64,000 nucleotides of DNA from Pseudomonas fluorescens (GTDB lineage Bacteria > Pseudomonadota > Gammaproteobacteria > Pseudomonadales > Pseudomonadaceae), in the NCBI RefSeq assembly GCF_902497625.1, contig NZ_CABVGX010000007.1:98623-162622 (forward strand), given 5' to 3'. Below, in pieces: positions 1-8,815 of the stretch. The notes beneath the pieces were generated by a model that was not told the origin of the DNA, did no database searches, and saw only the letters and a list, made by a program, of their open reading frames with translations. Each line of letters opens with the position of its first letter. Position 1 is the stretch's first letter. The position numbers were made by a program, and so were the translations under genes.

Positions 1-485
1 ATGAATCCCAACAGCGAGAAGATCGTAGCCGTCAGTACCACCACCAGGATGGTCACCCCCAGGTGATGTACCTGCAGATCAGTGAAGAACAACGACAGCA
101 GCGTCACGATGACCCCGACCATCAGGCCACGCAGCACGCCGCCCAAGGTGTAGCCAATCAAAATGGTGTGCGGCGAAACCGGCGACACCATCAATTCCTC
201 GATGGAACGCTGGAACTTGCTGCCGAAGAAACTCGAGACAACGTTGCCGTAAGAGTTGGTGATCACCGACATCATGATCAGGCCAGGCACGATGTATTCC
301 ATATAGGTGAAACCACCCATCTCACCAATTTGCCGGCCGATCAGATTGCCGAAGATCACGAAGTACAAAACCATGGTGATCGCCGGCGGCAGCAGGGTCT
401 GCGGCCAGATCCGGGTGAAGCGCTTCACTTCACGGTAGACAATGGTATTGAGGGCAACGAGGTTGGGTTGCAGCTCGGAACTCAT
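1..485 (-). CDS. ABC-2 type transporter permease, partial (runs off window start)
   Basis: Membrane subunit of a two-component ABC exporter; the visible 161 residues are the N-terminal part. The start ATG at 485 overlaps the stop of the upstream ATPase gene (ATGA), so the two are translationally coupled. The protein begins MSSELQPNLVALNTIVYRE and has the typical ABC2 core: a cytoplasmic lead-in, a first membrane segment (LLPPAITMVLYFVIFG), the conserved amphipathic stretch containing FQRSIEELMVSPVS, then further membrane segments. It resembles the E. coli YadH family. Substrate unknown. The C-terminus lies beyond base 1. Confidence 0.9.
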   Translation of the reverse strand, partial: MSSELQPNLVALNTIVYREVKRFTRIWPQTLLPPAITMVLYFVIFGNLIGRQIGEMGGFTYMEYIVPGLIMMSVITNSYGNVVSSFFGSKFQRSIEELMVSPVSPHTILIGYTLGGVLRGLMVGVIVTLLSLFFTDLQVHHLGVTILVVVLTATIFSLLGF

Positions 486-1414
486 ACCGCCACCTTCGAC
501 AGATTTTTCTCCACCAGGGACACGAACAACTCCTCAAGGCGATTGGTTTTGTTACGCAGGCTCAACACTTCAATGTTCTGCTGCGCCAGTTGCGTGAACA
601 GCGCGGTGATGCCCATGGCTTTATCGACCTGAACCTCCACGGTGTGGCTGTCGACAAGCCTGGTCGGATAACCGAGCAACTGCGGCGCGGCGCTCAAGGT
701 GTTTTTGATGTCGAGCAGAAATGTTTCCACATGCAGCTGGCCGAGCAGCTGTTTCATGCTGGTGTTTTCGACAATGGTGCCGTGGTCGATGATGCCGATA
801 TTGCGGCACAGTTGCTCAGCCTCCTCCAGATAATGCGTGGTAAGGATGATGGTGATGCCTTTCTGGTTCAGCTCGGTGAGGAAGGTCCACATTGAGCGCC
901 GCAGCTCGATGTCTACACCCGCCGTCGGCTCGTCGAGGATCAGCAGACGCGGTTCGTGAACCAGTGCACGGGCGATCATCAGTCGACGTTTCATGCCGCC
1001 GGACAAAGAACGCGAAGGTACATCGCGCTTGTCCCACAATCCGAGCTGGGTCAGGTACTGCTCGGCGCGCTCCTTGGCGATTTTCGGCGGGATGCCGTAG
1101 TAACCGGCCTGGGTCACGACGATGTCAAACGTCTTCTCGAACTGGTTGAAATTGAATTCCTGCGGCACCACGCCGATGGAGCGTTTGAGCTGCGCAGGGT
1201 TCTTGTCCAGGTCGTGACCAAAGATGTTCACCGTGCCGCTGGTCTTGTTCACCAAGGTCGAGAGAATGCCGATGGTCGTGGATTTGCCGGCGCCGTTAGG
1301 GCCAAGCAAGGCGAAAAAGTCACCTTCGGCTACGTCCAGATCGATACCACTCAAGGCCTGGAAACCGTTGCCGTAGGTTTTGGTTAGCTGCCGGATGGAC
1401 AGAGCGGAACTCAT
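482..1414 (-). CDS. ABC transporter ATP-binding protein (YadG-like)
   Basis: 310-residue ATPase that energises the permease encoded just downstream. Walker A is GPNGAGKST (residues 38-46), the signature is LSGGMKRR, Walker B is LLILDEPTAGVD, and the H-loop is in TTHYLEEAE. The order and the C-terminal extension after the H-loop match the DrrA/YadG branch of exporters. An upstream in-frame extension to 1519 exists but is low-complexity and non-conserved in character; the ATG at 1414 begins directly before the ABC domain (SALSIRQLTKTYG). The gene overlaps the permease by 4 nt. Substrate cannot be told from sequence. Confidence 0.92.
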   Translation of the reverse strand: MSSALSIRQLTKTYGNGFQALSGIDLDVAEGDFFALLGPNGAGKSTTIGILSTLVNKTSGTVNIFGHDLDKNPAQLKRSIGVVPQEFNFNQFEKTFDIVVTQAGYYGIPPKIAKERAEQYLTQLGLWDKRDVPSRSLSGGMKRRLMIARALVHEPRLLILDEPTAGVDIELRRSMWTFLTELNQKGITIILTTHYLEEAEQLCRNIGIIDHGTIVENTSMKQLLGQLHVETFLLDIKNTLSAAPQLLGYPTRLVDSHTVEVQVDKAMGITALFTQLAQQNIEVLSLRNKTNRLEELFVSLVEKNLSKVAV

Positions 1415-1547
1415 ATCGGATTTACGCACCAAGAAGGGAAGAAAAGAATAAATAAGGGCGGGCGGCGAGCATTGCAACCGCGGCGCATGAGCGCAATGGT
1501 GCGTGTCGCCGCCACACAAGTACAGTCAAGTGTGTCGATAGTGAGTA

Positions 1548-2171
1548 TTAAGTCAACGCGGTCATGACGGCTTTCTGATACGCCGGGCGCTGTTTAAGGC
1601 GGGCATACCAGGCTTCAAGACGGGGTTGTGGCGCGCGCTCGATCGGCATCTCGAGCCAGGCATAAATGAAACTGCCCAGAGGAATGTCGCCCATGCCGAT
1701 TTCGGTGCCGGACAAATACGGTCGGGTGGCCAATGCTTGATCGGCCATCGTCAGCAGACCGTCGCATTCCTTGATCGCGGCGTTGATCACCGGCCAGTCC
1801 TGCTGCTCTTGCGGCGTGCGCAAGACGCCCCAGAACACAGTGCGGAACGGGCCGGCAAAACTTGAAGTGGTCCAGTCCATCCACTTGTCTGCACTGGCGC
1901 GGGCTTGCGGATTCTCCGGGCACCAGGCCGTGCCATTGGCGTGTTTGGACATCAGGTAACGGACGATGGCATTGGATTCCCACAGGACAAATCCGTCGTC
2001 GTCAATGACCGGCACGCGCCCGTTTGGATTCATCGCGCGGTACTCGGGCGTATCGACCACACCGAAGGCGCCACCTGCATCAATGGCCTCATAGGCGAGG
2101 CCCAGCTCCTCGGCGGCCCACAACGTCTTTCTGACATTCGATGAATTCTTGCGACCCCAGATCTTCAGCAT
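1548..2171 (-). CDS. glutathione S-transferase family protein
   Basis: 207-residue cytosolic GST-fold protein. The N-terminal thioredoxin-like domain has KIWGRKNSSNVRKTLW, where the serine pair takes the place of the usual activating Ser/Tyr, followed by the glutathione-binding NPNGRVPVIDDDG and WESNAIVRYL segments. The C-terminal half is helical. An AGAGG Shine-Dalgarno sits about 5 nt before the ATG. Family members conjugate or reduce electrophiles with glutathione; the substrate is not predictable. It is a single gene lying 3' of a transglutaminase-like gene on the same strand. Confidence 0.9.
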   Translation of the reverse strand: MLKIWGRKNSSNVRKTLWAAEELGLAYEAIDAGGAFGVVDTPEYRAMNPNGRVPVIDDDGFVLWESNAIVRYLMSKHANGTAWCPENPQARASADKWMDWTTSSFAGPFRTVFWGVLRTPQEQQDWPVINAAIKECDGLLTMADQALATRPYLSGTEIGMGDIPLGSFIYAWLEMPIERAPQPRLEAWYARLKQRPAYQKAVMTALT

Positions 2172-2214
2172 GACCGCCTCTTTATGGATGAATGCGCAGG
2201 CAGCATACGCCCGA

Positions 2215-2874
2215 TCAGGCGCGACTCAAATCACTCTGCATGTCCTCCAGACGCACCGGTAACTCATCGCTGAAAAGATGCGGATAGCACTTTTGAAGGT
2301 GCTCGAAAAAAAATGCTTCCGGCACGTCGGTGAATTGACCATGATCGATCAGGTATTCCATCAACAATTCGCCGTCGCGGTTGAACGGATGAAAAACGCT
2401 GTCGTGAATGCCGTCGAACTCCAGCGGCGCGACGTTGAACAGTTCGCACAGTCCCTTATTGAATGCCGGCGTCGCCTTCACCCAGCGGTCGTTCAGGTAG
2501 AGTTCGGTATAACCGTGCATGGCGAACACGTCACTCCTGAGCAGTTCGAGCAAACGCGGGGTCGATAGATGATTGCGTACATCCGCCAGACCAATACGTG
2601 CTGGAATGCCGCAGTGCCGCGCAGCTCCTGCAAGCAGAGTTGCCTTGGGCACGCAATAACTCTCTCCAGCAGCAAGCGCATAACTGCCACGTAATGTGTC
2701 CGGTTCACGACTGAAGGTATAAGGGTTGTAACGTATGGCCTCGCGCACCGCGTAATAAAGACTGATCGCCTGCTCGACAGGATCGCGTGAGTTACCACGA
2801 TGCTTTTCGGCGAACTCCACCACCGAGGGGTGGTCACTATCGATGAAGCGGCCGGGACTCAGATACTCGTGCAT
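2215..2874 (-). CDS. transglutaminase-like domain protein
   Basis: 219 residues with a transglutaminase/protease-like core: Cys in GESYCVPKATLL, His in FAMHGYTELYL, then WVKATPAFN. The third position of the usual Cys-His-Asp triad falls in the KATPAFN segment and is not an obvious Asp, so hydrolase activity is uncertain. ATG at 2874 follows AGGAGATC. No signal peptide is seen, so it is likely cytoplasmic. Related small proteins act as peptidases or amidases; the role here is unknown. Confidence 0.82.
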   Translation of the reverse strand: MHEYLSPGRFIDSDHPSVVEFAEKHRGNSRDPVEQAISLYYAVREAIRYNPYTFSREPDTLRGSYALAAGESYCVPKATLLAGAARHCGIPARIGLADVRNHLSTPRLLELLRSDVFAMHGYTELYLNDRWVKATPAFNKGLCELFNVAPLEFDGIHDSVFHPFNRDGELLMEYLIDHGQFTDVPEAFFFEHLQKCYPHLFSDELPVRLEDMQSDLSRA

Positions 2875-3111
2875 GCAAACGATCTCCTGTAGAACTCCGA
2901 GTCTAGCGGCAGGTTCAGCACAGAGATAACGACGTTTCAGCCAAACTTGAGCGTATAGATGCTGGGTTTGTGAATGAAATGGTCAGTCATCAGTCCCACA
3001 CATTCATCAAGGTTTTCCCACGATTTCTATCACCTGCTCTGACCACCCTGTTTTACGGATGCCGTCTACGCTCTGAGGGCTGGTTTTGCTCTGATTCACG
3101 GAGGATTAAAT

Positions 3112-5559
3112 ATGCTGCTGTTGTGGATACTGGTTCTGGTTGTCGGAATAGCGTATTTGGCCCACCGCCGCATCGCCCCGCTGCCCGCCTTGTGCATCGT
3201 TGCCGTCTACCTGGTCGCTATGGGCGCCTTCAGCCATGCACCGGGTTGGCTACTGCTGATTGGCTGGATTTTTATTGCGATTGTGGCAGCACCTTTGCTG
3301 CTGCCAGATCTTCGCCGAAAATATTTCACCGCGCCGCTGTTCAGCTGGTTTCAGAAAACCTTGCCGCCCATGTCGCAAACCGAACGTGATGCCATCGATG
3401 CCGGCACGGTTTGGTGGGATGGCGAATTGTTCAGCGGACGTCCGGATTGGGACAAACTGCTGTCCTATCCGAAAGTGCAGCTGACCGAAGAAGAACAGGC
3501 TTTCATCGATGGCCCGACCGAAGAGCTATGCGCGATGGTCAGTGACTGGCAGATCGGTCAGGACATGGACCTGCCTGCCGAAGCCTGGACTCACATCAAG
3601 GACAACGGTTTTTTCGCACTGATCATTCCCAAGGAATTTGGCGGTAAGGGCTTCTCCGCTTACGCCCACTCGCAAGTGGCGATGAAACTGGCGACCCGCA
3701 GCGGCGACCTGGCCTCCACCGTCATGGTGCCCAATTCCCTCGGCCCGGCCGAACTGCTGCTGCATTACGGCACTGACGAGCAACGTAACCACTATCTGCC
3801 ACGACTGGCTCGCGGCGACGATATCCCGTGCTTTGCCTTGACCGGCCCATTGGCTGGCTCAGATGCCGGCGCAATGCCCGACACCGGGATCATTTGCAAA
3901 GGCCAATGGGAAGGCGAGGAAACCCTCGGCCTGCGCCTGAACTGGGAGAAACGCTACATCACACTGGGCCCGGTGGCCACCCTCCTCGGCCTGGCGTTCA
4001 AGGCCTACGACCCTGATCACTTGCTGGGCGAAAAGGAAGACCTCGGCATCAGTCTGGCATTGATCCCGACGGATACCGCCGGTGTTGAGATCGGCCGGAG
4101 GCATTTGCCACTCGGCGCTGCATTCATGAACGGCCCCAACTCCGGCAAGGATGTGTTCATCCCGCTGGACTACCTCATCGGCGGCCAGGAAATGCTTGGC
4201 AAGGGCTGGATGATGCTGATGAATTGCCTGTCTGTCGGGCGCTCGATTTCGTTGCCGGCGGTGGGCACGGGCGCGGCGAAGTTCACCAGCCTGGTGACCG
4301 GCCAATACGCGCAGATTCGTGAGCAGTTCAACGTCCCGTTGTCCGCATTCGAAGGCATTCAGGAAGCCATGGCGCGTATCGGCGGCAATGCCTGGATGAT
4401 GGACGCGGCGCGGATGCTGACTGCCAATGCGGTCGATCTCGGTGAGAAACCGTCGGTGCTGTCAGCAATACTCAAGTATCACCTGACCGAACGCGGCCGC
4501 GAATGCATCAGCCACGCAATGGATGTCCATGGCGGCAAGGCGATCATCATGGGACCCAACAATTACCTGGGCCGCAGCTGGAACGGCGCGCCAATTTTCA
4601 TCACCGTCGAAGGCGCCAACATTCTCTCGCGCAACCTGATGATCTTCGGCCAGGGCGCGATTCGTTGCCATCCGTTCGTGCTCAAGGAAATGGCGCTGGC
4701 CGGTCGTCAAGACAAGGATCAAGCACTCGTCGAGTTCGATGGGCTGTTGCTCAAGCACATCGGATTCGCTGTCAGCAATGCCGCCAGCACGCTGGTGCTG
4801 AATCTTGGTTTCGGGCATTTCGAACACGCACCTGGCAACACGCTCAGCCAAGGATACTTCCGGGCGCTAAATCGTCAGGCTGCAGCATTCGCCATGCTCG
4901 CCGACTTGAGCATGATGCTGCTCGGTGGTGAACTGAAACGCCGTGAGCGTCTGTCAGCCCGTCTGGGCGATGTACTCAGCAACATGTACCTCGCGTCTGC
5001 TGCGCTCAAGCGTTACCACGACCTTGATTCTCCGGAGCACATGGCGCCGCTGTTCACTTGGGCCATGGAGGAAAGCCTGGGTCAGGCGGAGCGCGCACTG
5101 GACGAGCTGCTGACGAACTTCCCGAGCAAGTTGCTGGGTTGTCTGTTGCGAGTGATCGTGTTTCCGTTCGGTCGTCGCCACAAAGGCCCGTCGGACAAAC
5201 TCGGTGCAGAAGTGGCGGCGGTTATCGGTCGCGCCAAAGGCGACCCGACCCTCGAGGAATTGCTTGGCGGTTGCTACCGTCCGCAATCAGCGGATGACGC
5301 CGTTGGCGCCCTGCAACATGCGTGCAATCAATTGAACGCCGCCCAGCCCTTGCAGAAAAAGCTGCATGTGGCGCTCAAAAGTGGTCAGGTCAAACCCACT
5401 GCTGGCGAGCATGCCATCGATGCAGCGCTCGAGGCTGGCGTATTGCAACCGGTCGAAGCGCAGACTTTGCGCAATGCCGAAGCGGCACGCCGCAAGGTCA
5501 TCGATGTCGATGATTTCGATAAAGAGGAGCTGGCACTGGCGGAAGGCAAAGTCCGCTGA
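3112..5559 (+). CDS. fadE: acyl-CoA dehydrogenase FadE
   Basis: 815 residues, the length of the large E. coli FadE type that starts each beta-oxidation cycle by oxidising acyl-CoA to enoyl-CoA with FAD. Two N-terminal membrane segments (residues about 2-20 and 40-62) precede the acyl-CoA dehydrogenase N-terminal, middle and catalytic domains (for example FALIIPKEFGGKGFSAYAHS and CFALTGPLAGSDAG). A FadE-specific C-terminal domain of about 280 residues follows. A GGAGG ribosome site lies about 7 nt before the ATG. A terminator-like hairpin follows the stop, so the gene is probably monocistronic. Confidence 0.95.
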   Translation: MLLLWILVLVVGIAYLAHRRIAPLPALCIVAVYLVAMGAFSHAPGWLLLIGWIFIAIVAAPLLLPDLRRKYFTAPLFSWFQKTLPPMSQTERDAIDAGTVWWDGELFSGRPDWDKLLSYPKVQLTEEEQAFIDGPTEELCAMVSDWQIGQDMDLPAEAWTHIKDNGFFALIIPKEFGGKGFSAYAHSQVAMKLATRSGDLASTVMVPNSLGPAELLLHYGTDEQRNHYLPRLARGDDIPCFALTGPLAGSDAGAMPDTGIICKGQWEGEETLGLRLNWEKRYITLGPVATLLGLAFKAYDPDHLLGEKEDLGISLALIPTDTAGVEIGRRHLPLGAAFMNGPNSGKDVFIPLDYLIGGQEMLGKGWMMLMNCLSVGRSISLPAVGTGAAKFTSLVTGQYAQIREQFNVPLSAFEGIQEAMARIGGNAWMMDAARMLTANAVDLGEKPSVLSAILKYHLTERGRECISHAMDVHGGKAIIMGPNNYLGRSWNGAPIFITVEGANILSRNLMIFGQGAIRCHPFVLKEMALAGRQDKDQALVEFDGLLLKHIGFAVSNAASTLVLNLGFGHFEHAPGNTLSQGYFRALNRQAAAFAMLADLSMMLLGGELKRRERLSARLGDVLSNMYLASAALKRYHDLDSPEHMAPLFTWAMEESLGQAERALDELLTNFPSKLLGCLLRVIVFPFGRRHKGPSDKLGAEVAAVIGRAKGDPTLEELLGGCYRPQSADDAVGALQHACNQLNAAQPLQKKLHVALKSGQVKPTAGEHAIDAALEAGVLQPVEAQTLRNAEAARRKVIDVDDFDKEELALAEGKVR

Positions 5560-5574
5560 TCCCACCCACCATGT

Positions 5575-5614
5575 AAAAAAGGGCGCCGGAGCTTTATACT
5601 CCCGCGCCCGTTTT
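5575..5614 (+). terminator. rho-independent terminator of fadE
   Basis: Hairpin with stem GGGCGCCGGAG / CTCCCGCGCCC (one mismatch), loop CTTTATA, preceded by an A-run and followed by TTTT. It lies between the fadE stop and the next gene. Confidence 0.7.
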
Positions 5615-5633
5615 GCTCTTGAGGACTTATCTC

Positions 5634-6041
5634 GTGTCCAACATCGTTGCCGATCATCTCGTTTTGCTCGACCACCTGCGCAGCATCCTGGTCGCCGTAG
5701 GTGAAGCCGATCAGGTGCCCGAAGAAAGCCATGCCTTGTTTCTGGAGCGCTTCGACGAATTGCGTGCCTTGCTTCCGGTCGATCCGATCGAAAGCCAATA
5801 CCTGGGTCAGGATATCCTGTGCCAGGTAATTACCCGTTATCCGCAAATCGCCCATCTGGTTCCGCGCGATTTGCTGTGGTATTTCGCCGGCGACTGCCTT
5901 CACTACATGCCTGATGAGGAAATCGCTCTGTATCAGGCACTGGAAGAGCGTCGTTTCGAAGCTGAACAGAACGACGAACCGTTCGACTGGAATCAGGAAA
6001 AACAGCTGCTGGCGATGTCGGACGACGACAGCAAACACTGA
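5634..6041 (+). CDS. conserved hypothetical acidic protein
   Basis: 135 residues from a GTG start at 5634, placed 8-9 nt after GAGGA. The protein (VSNIVADHLVLLDHLRSI...) is acidic, predicted mostly helical, and has no signal peptide or membrane segment. I recognise it as a small protein commonly found downstream of fadE in Pseudomonas, possibly the PA2817 family, but no function is known to me. It ends just before a strong terminator. Confidence 0.8.
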   Translation: MSNIVADHLVLLDHLRSILVAVGEADQVPEESHALFLERFDELRALLPVDPIESQYLGQDILCQVITRYPQIAHLVPRDLLWYFAGDCLHYMPDEEIALYQALEERRFEAEQNDEPFDWNQEKQLLAMSDDDSKH

Positions 6042-6056
6042 TCCCTATCCGCAATG

Positions 6057-6090
6057 AAAAGCCCGCATGACTGCTCATGCGGGCTTTTTT
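6057..6090 (+). terminator. rho-independent terminator
   Basis: AAAGCCCGCATGA / CTGC / TCATGCGGGCTTTTTT: a perfect 12-13 bp stem with a T-run. It ends the small gene at 5634 and may also serve the convergent LysR gene. Confidence 0.92.
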
Positions 6091-6138
6091 CTGCCAGCTC
6101 ACAGGCTGGACTTGACGGCACTTTCAGCGAAGGGCCAG

Positions 6139-7137
6139 TCAACGCAACCGGTCACGCTCAGGGAACTCATACTCCGTCGCCAGCTGGCTTGAAACGCCCG
6201 CCCCGGCCTTGCTCAACGTCGGCTCTTTCTCCATGCACTGCACCAGGTAATCGATTAACACGCGTAATTTCGGCGGCATGTATCGCGTAGGAGAGTGCAA
6301 TAACCACGCACCACCTTGATAGGAAGACGCCTGAAACCTCCAGTCCGGTAACACCTGGACAATCAATCCTTGCTCCAGCGCATAACGTGCGGTGAAGTAC
6401 GGCAGGCTCCCAATGCCGATATGCTGCAACACCGCGTCCAATCGCACCCCGGTGTGATTGGCTGCATAACGTCCCCGCACGCCCACGGTCACCGCCTTGA
6501 CGCCCTTTTTGAATTTCCAGCGCGCATCACTCGGCATCTCGCCAAGATAAATGCAACTGTGCTTGTGCAAATCATGCGGGTGGGCCGGGTTACCGTGCTC
6601 CGCCAGGTATTGCGGTGACGCGCAGAGCATGTGATCAATAGTCAGCAACTGACGTCCAACCAGACCAACAGGTGGACGATCGGTAATGCGAATCGCCAGG
6701 TCAACATTGTCATCGATCAAATCGACCTGGCGGTCTTCGAGCACCAGTTCCACATCGACTTTGGGATAACGCCGCAAAAACTCCGGCATGTGCGGATGGA
6801 GCACAAATCGCCCCACGGCCTTCGGGACGCTTATACGAACCAACCCTTGCGCTTCTTCAGTGAACTGACCGCTGATTTCCATCACCGACCTGGCTGCGCT
6901 GACCATCTCCTGGCAACGCTGAAATACCTCTACGCCAGCATCGCTCAGGCGCAATTTGCGCGTGGTGCGTTTGAGCAAGCGTATCGCAAGCGCCTTCTCC
7001 AGCTTGGTAATACTGCGGCTGACGGCTGACGGCGAACAGCCGAGCTGGCGGGACGCTTCGGAAAAACTGCCGGTCTCGACCACCCTGACGAAAATAGCCA
7101 TTTCCCCCATCAGGGGAAGTGGAAGATTTGTGCTCAC
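6139..7137 (-). CDS. LysR family transcriptional regulator
   Basis: 332 residues. The N-terminal winged helix-turn-helix (MAIFVRVVETGSFSEASRQL then SPSAVSRSITKLEKAL) is followed by a LysR substrate-binding domain of the usual two-lobe type. The GTG start at 7137 has AAAGGAA 9 nt upstream; an in-frame ATG at 7110 would also leave the HTH complete. It is divergent from the alanyl-tRNA editing gene with about 90 bp between starts, which LysR proteins often control, so the neighbour is a possible target. Inducer unknown. Confidence 0.92.
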   Translation of the reverse strand: MSTNLPLPLMGEMAIFVRVVETGSFSEASRQLGCSPSAVSRSITKLEKALAIRLLKRTTRKLRLSDAGVEVFQRCQEMVSAARSVMEISGQFTEEAQGLVRISVPKAVGRFVLHPHMPEFLRRYPKVDVELVLEDRQVDLIDDNVDLAIRITDRPPVGLVGRQLLTIDHMLCASPQYLAEHGNPAHPHDLHKHSCIYLGEMPSDARWKFKKGVKAVTVGVRGRYAANHTGVRLDAVLQHIGIGSLPYFTARYALEQGLIVQVLPDWRFQASSYQGGAWLLHSPTRYMPPKLRVLIDYLVQCMEKEPTLSKAGAGVSSQLATEYEFPERDRLR

Positions 7138-7226
7138 AACGCAACATTCCTTTGAAGTTTGAACGGATTATCACGCAAATTCGCCCTTCATATAATGTAA
7201 TAAGAATTTTAATAAGGGCATGGGAT

Positions 7227-7853
7227 ATGACGCTTCGCCTGTTTTTCCACAGTGACAACCTCAAAGGCAATGTGGAAGTCCTGGGATGCACGCCCTACGA
7301 GAACGCGTTTGCGGTGGAGTTGCGCGCGACCCTTTTCCACCCCCAAGGCGGCGGGCAACCTTGCGACGTCGGCTGGATCGGCGAAAGCCAGGTGCTGCGC
7401 GTGCTTCAGGAGCCGGACCGGATCATTCATGTCGTTGACCGACCGGTGGCAATCGGCATGACGTTTATCCGCATCGATGAGCAGCGTCGCCAGTTCAATA
7501 CGCGAATGCACTCCGCCGGCCACTTGATCGGCCATTTTGTACAGGCGATGGGCTGGATGCCGGTCAAAGCGCATCACTGGCCAGGTGAGGGGCGGGTGCA
7601 ATTCAAACCCATGGATTACGCGCAGGATGTCGACCTGCCTGCTGTTCAGCAGGGAATTGATCAATGGCTGGCCGATGATTTGCCGCGCTTGATCTCGCTG
7701 CGAGAAGGCGCTCGGGAAATCAGTTTCGGCGACCTGCCGGCCTATGGCTGCGGCGGCACCCACGTACGCAACCTGAAGGAATTGCGCGCGGTGACTGTCG
7801 ATTCCATATCGCTTAAGAAAGGAACCCTGTCCGTTCACTACAGCGTGGACTGA
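7227..7853 (+). CDS. alanyl-tRNA editing protein (AlaX-like)
   Basis: 208 residues, a free-standing copy of the AlaRS editing domain that hydrolyses mischarged Ser- or Gly-tRNA(Ala). Zinc ligands are visible: HSAGH (about residues 95-99, HxxxH) and CGGTH (about residue 178). The FHPQGGGQPCD motif near residue 37 is typical of the family. I chose ATG 7227 because TAAGGG lies 8 nt upstream and the family starts here; the in-frame sequence upstream overlaps the LysR promoter region. The gene is divergent from the LysR regulator. Confidence 0.9.
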   Translation: MTLRLFFHSDNLKGNVEVLGCTPYENAFAVELRATLFHPQGGGQPCDVGWIGESQVLRVLQEPDRIIHVVDRPVAIGMTFIRIDEQRRQFNTRMHSAGHLIGHFVQAMGWMPVKAHHWPGEGRVQFKPMDYAQDVDLPAVQQGIDQWLADDLPRLISLREGAREISFGDLPAYGCGGTHVRNLKELRAVTVDSISLKKGTLSVHYSVD

Positions 7854-7927
7854 ACAGTTGACCGATGCTGCGACCGTCATTGCCTGATGCGCAAGGAGTC
7901 CGCATTCTCAATGCCTGGCATCGATTT

Positions 7928-7961
7928 AAAAGGCCCGCGCAGGCCATCTGGCGAGCCTTTT
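7928..7961 (+). terminator. possible terminator after the alanyl-tRNA editing gene
   Basis: AAAAGGC ... GCCTTTT arms with a 20-nt loop, 75 bases after the stop codon. The stem is weak, so this is only a candidate. Confidence 0.35.
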
Positions 7962-7989
7962 GCGCGGCAGCGGTGAAATTGCGGGCAAA

Positions 7990-8020
7990 CAAAAACGCCG
8001 CTCAATGAGCGGCGTTTTTG
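7990..8020 (-). terminator. terminator of the tRNA operon (bidirectional shape)
   Basis: AAAAACGCCGCTC / AAT / GAGCGGCGTTTTT: a perfect GC-rich stem with T-runs on both strands, starting 7 bases after the 3' end of the last tRNA. Confidence 0.92.
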
Positions 8021-8026
8021 TGAAAA

Positions 8027-8102
<76 letters not shown>

Positions 8103-8105
8103 AAA

Positions 8106-8181
8106 TGGCGTCCCCTAGGGGACTCGAACCCCTGTTACCGCCGTGAAAGGGCGGTGTCCTAGGCCACTAGACGAAGGGGAC
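8106..8181 (-). tRNA. tRNA-Glu (TTC), distal copy
   Basis: 76 nt, starting GTCCCCTTCGTCTAG and ending GGGGACGCCA with CCA encoded. The anticodon loop CCTTTCACG gives TTC. It is nearly identical to E. coli tRNA-Glu and lies 3 nt upstream of tRNA-Gly in the same transcript. Confidence 0.98.
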
Positions 8182-8285
8182 ACGCTGCCCGGAACACATG
8201 GTGTGTGTTTCGGTGCCCAGATCCGCCTCCGAAGAATTGGTTCTGGTTTCACTCAGCTCTGCCCTAAGGCAACGCTGTTTAAAAT

Positions 8286-8361
<76 letters not shown>

Positions 8362-8364
8362 AAA

Positions 8365-8440
8365 TGGCGTCCCCTAGGGGACTCGAACCCCTGTTACCGC
8401 CGTGAAAGGGCGGTGTCCTAGGCCACTAGACGAAGGGGAC
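8365..8440 (-). tRNA. tRNA-Glu (TTC), proximal copy
   Basis: Same 76-nt sequence as the tRNA-Glu at 8106-8181. It is the first gene of the tRNA operon, about 63 nt downstream of a consensus -10 box. Confidence 0.98.
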
Positions 8441-8502
8441 ACACGTACAACATTCACTACCTACCGCGTTCTGCTGTGTGCTTTACGCTGTAAGTGGCGC
8501 GC

Positions 8503-8531
8503 ATTCTATGGATGGATTGAAGGGTCGTCAA
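8503..8531 (-). promoter_or_regulatory. promoter of the tRNA operon
   Basis: On the minus strand, -35 TTGACG (8526-8531), a 17-nt spacer and -10 TAGAAT (8503-8508), followed by the GC-rich discriminator GCGCGCC. A GC-rich discriminator is characteristic of stable-RNA promoters inhibited by ppGpp/DksA; the regulation itself is inferred. Confidence 0.85.
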
Positions 8532-8594
8532 CCCCCAGATATAAATTTATTTAAATCAATGACTTCGCCCATCTTTGGGTCATCAATACGGGTT

Positions 8595-8624
8595 TTGCCA
8601 CAACCCTTGGTTGGCGCCTATATT
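8595..8624 (+). promoter_or_regulatory. candidate promoter for the membrane-anchored hypothetical gene
   Basis: TTGCCA (8595-8600), an 18-nt spacer, TATATT (8619-8624). It would give a leader of about 185 nt before the gene at 8816. The stretch 8443-8815 has no gene. It also holds the tRNA promoter and a perfect 12-bp palindrome GCTTATATAAGC at 8692-8703 of unknown meaning. Confidence 0.4.
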
Positions 8625-8815
8625 CTGGCGACTGCCAAGGCGTTATAGTCCGTGAGCTCTAGATAATGGCAAAATGCAATTTTTAACCAGTGCTTATATA
8701 AGCCCTGCATCGGCCGATACAAGTGTAACCGCCGGTTTGACTCGCCGAGCGGTCCTATGCGGGCCAAAGCCGAGTCACTACACTCGCACGCGAATCCTAT
8801 GAAGAGGTCTTACCG

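Noticed and set aside
1415..1519. Upstream start for the ABC ATPase
   Set aside because: The extra 35 residues have no similarity to the family and ATG 1414 abuts the domain.
2875..3111. PsrA operator upstream of fadE
   Set aside because: GTTTCAGCCAAAC at about 2934 is in the wrong order for GAAAC-N4-GTTTC. The 237-bp gap shows nothing else that I can support.
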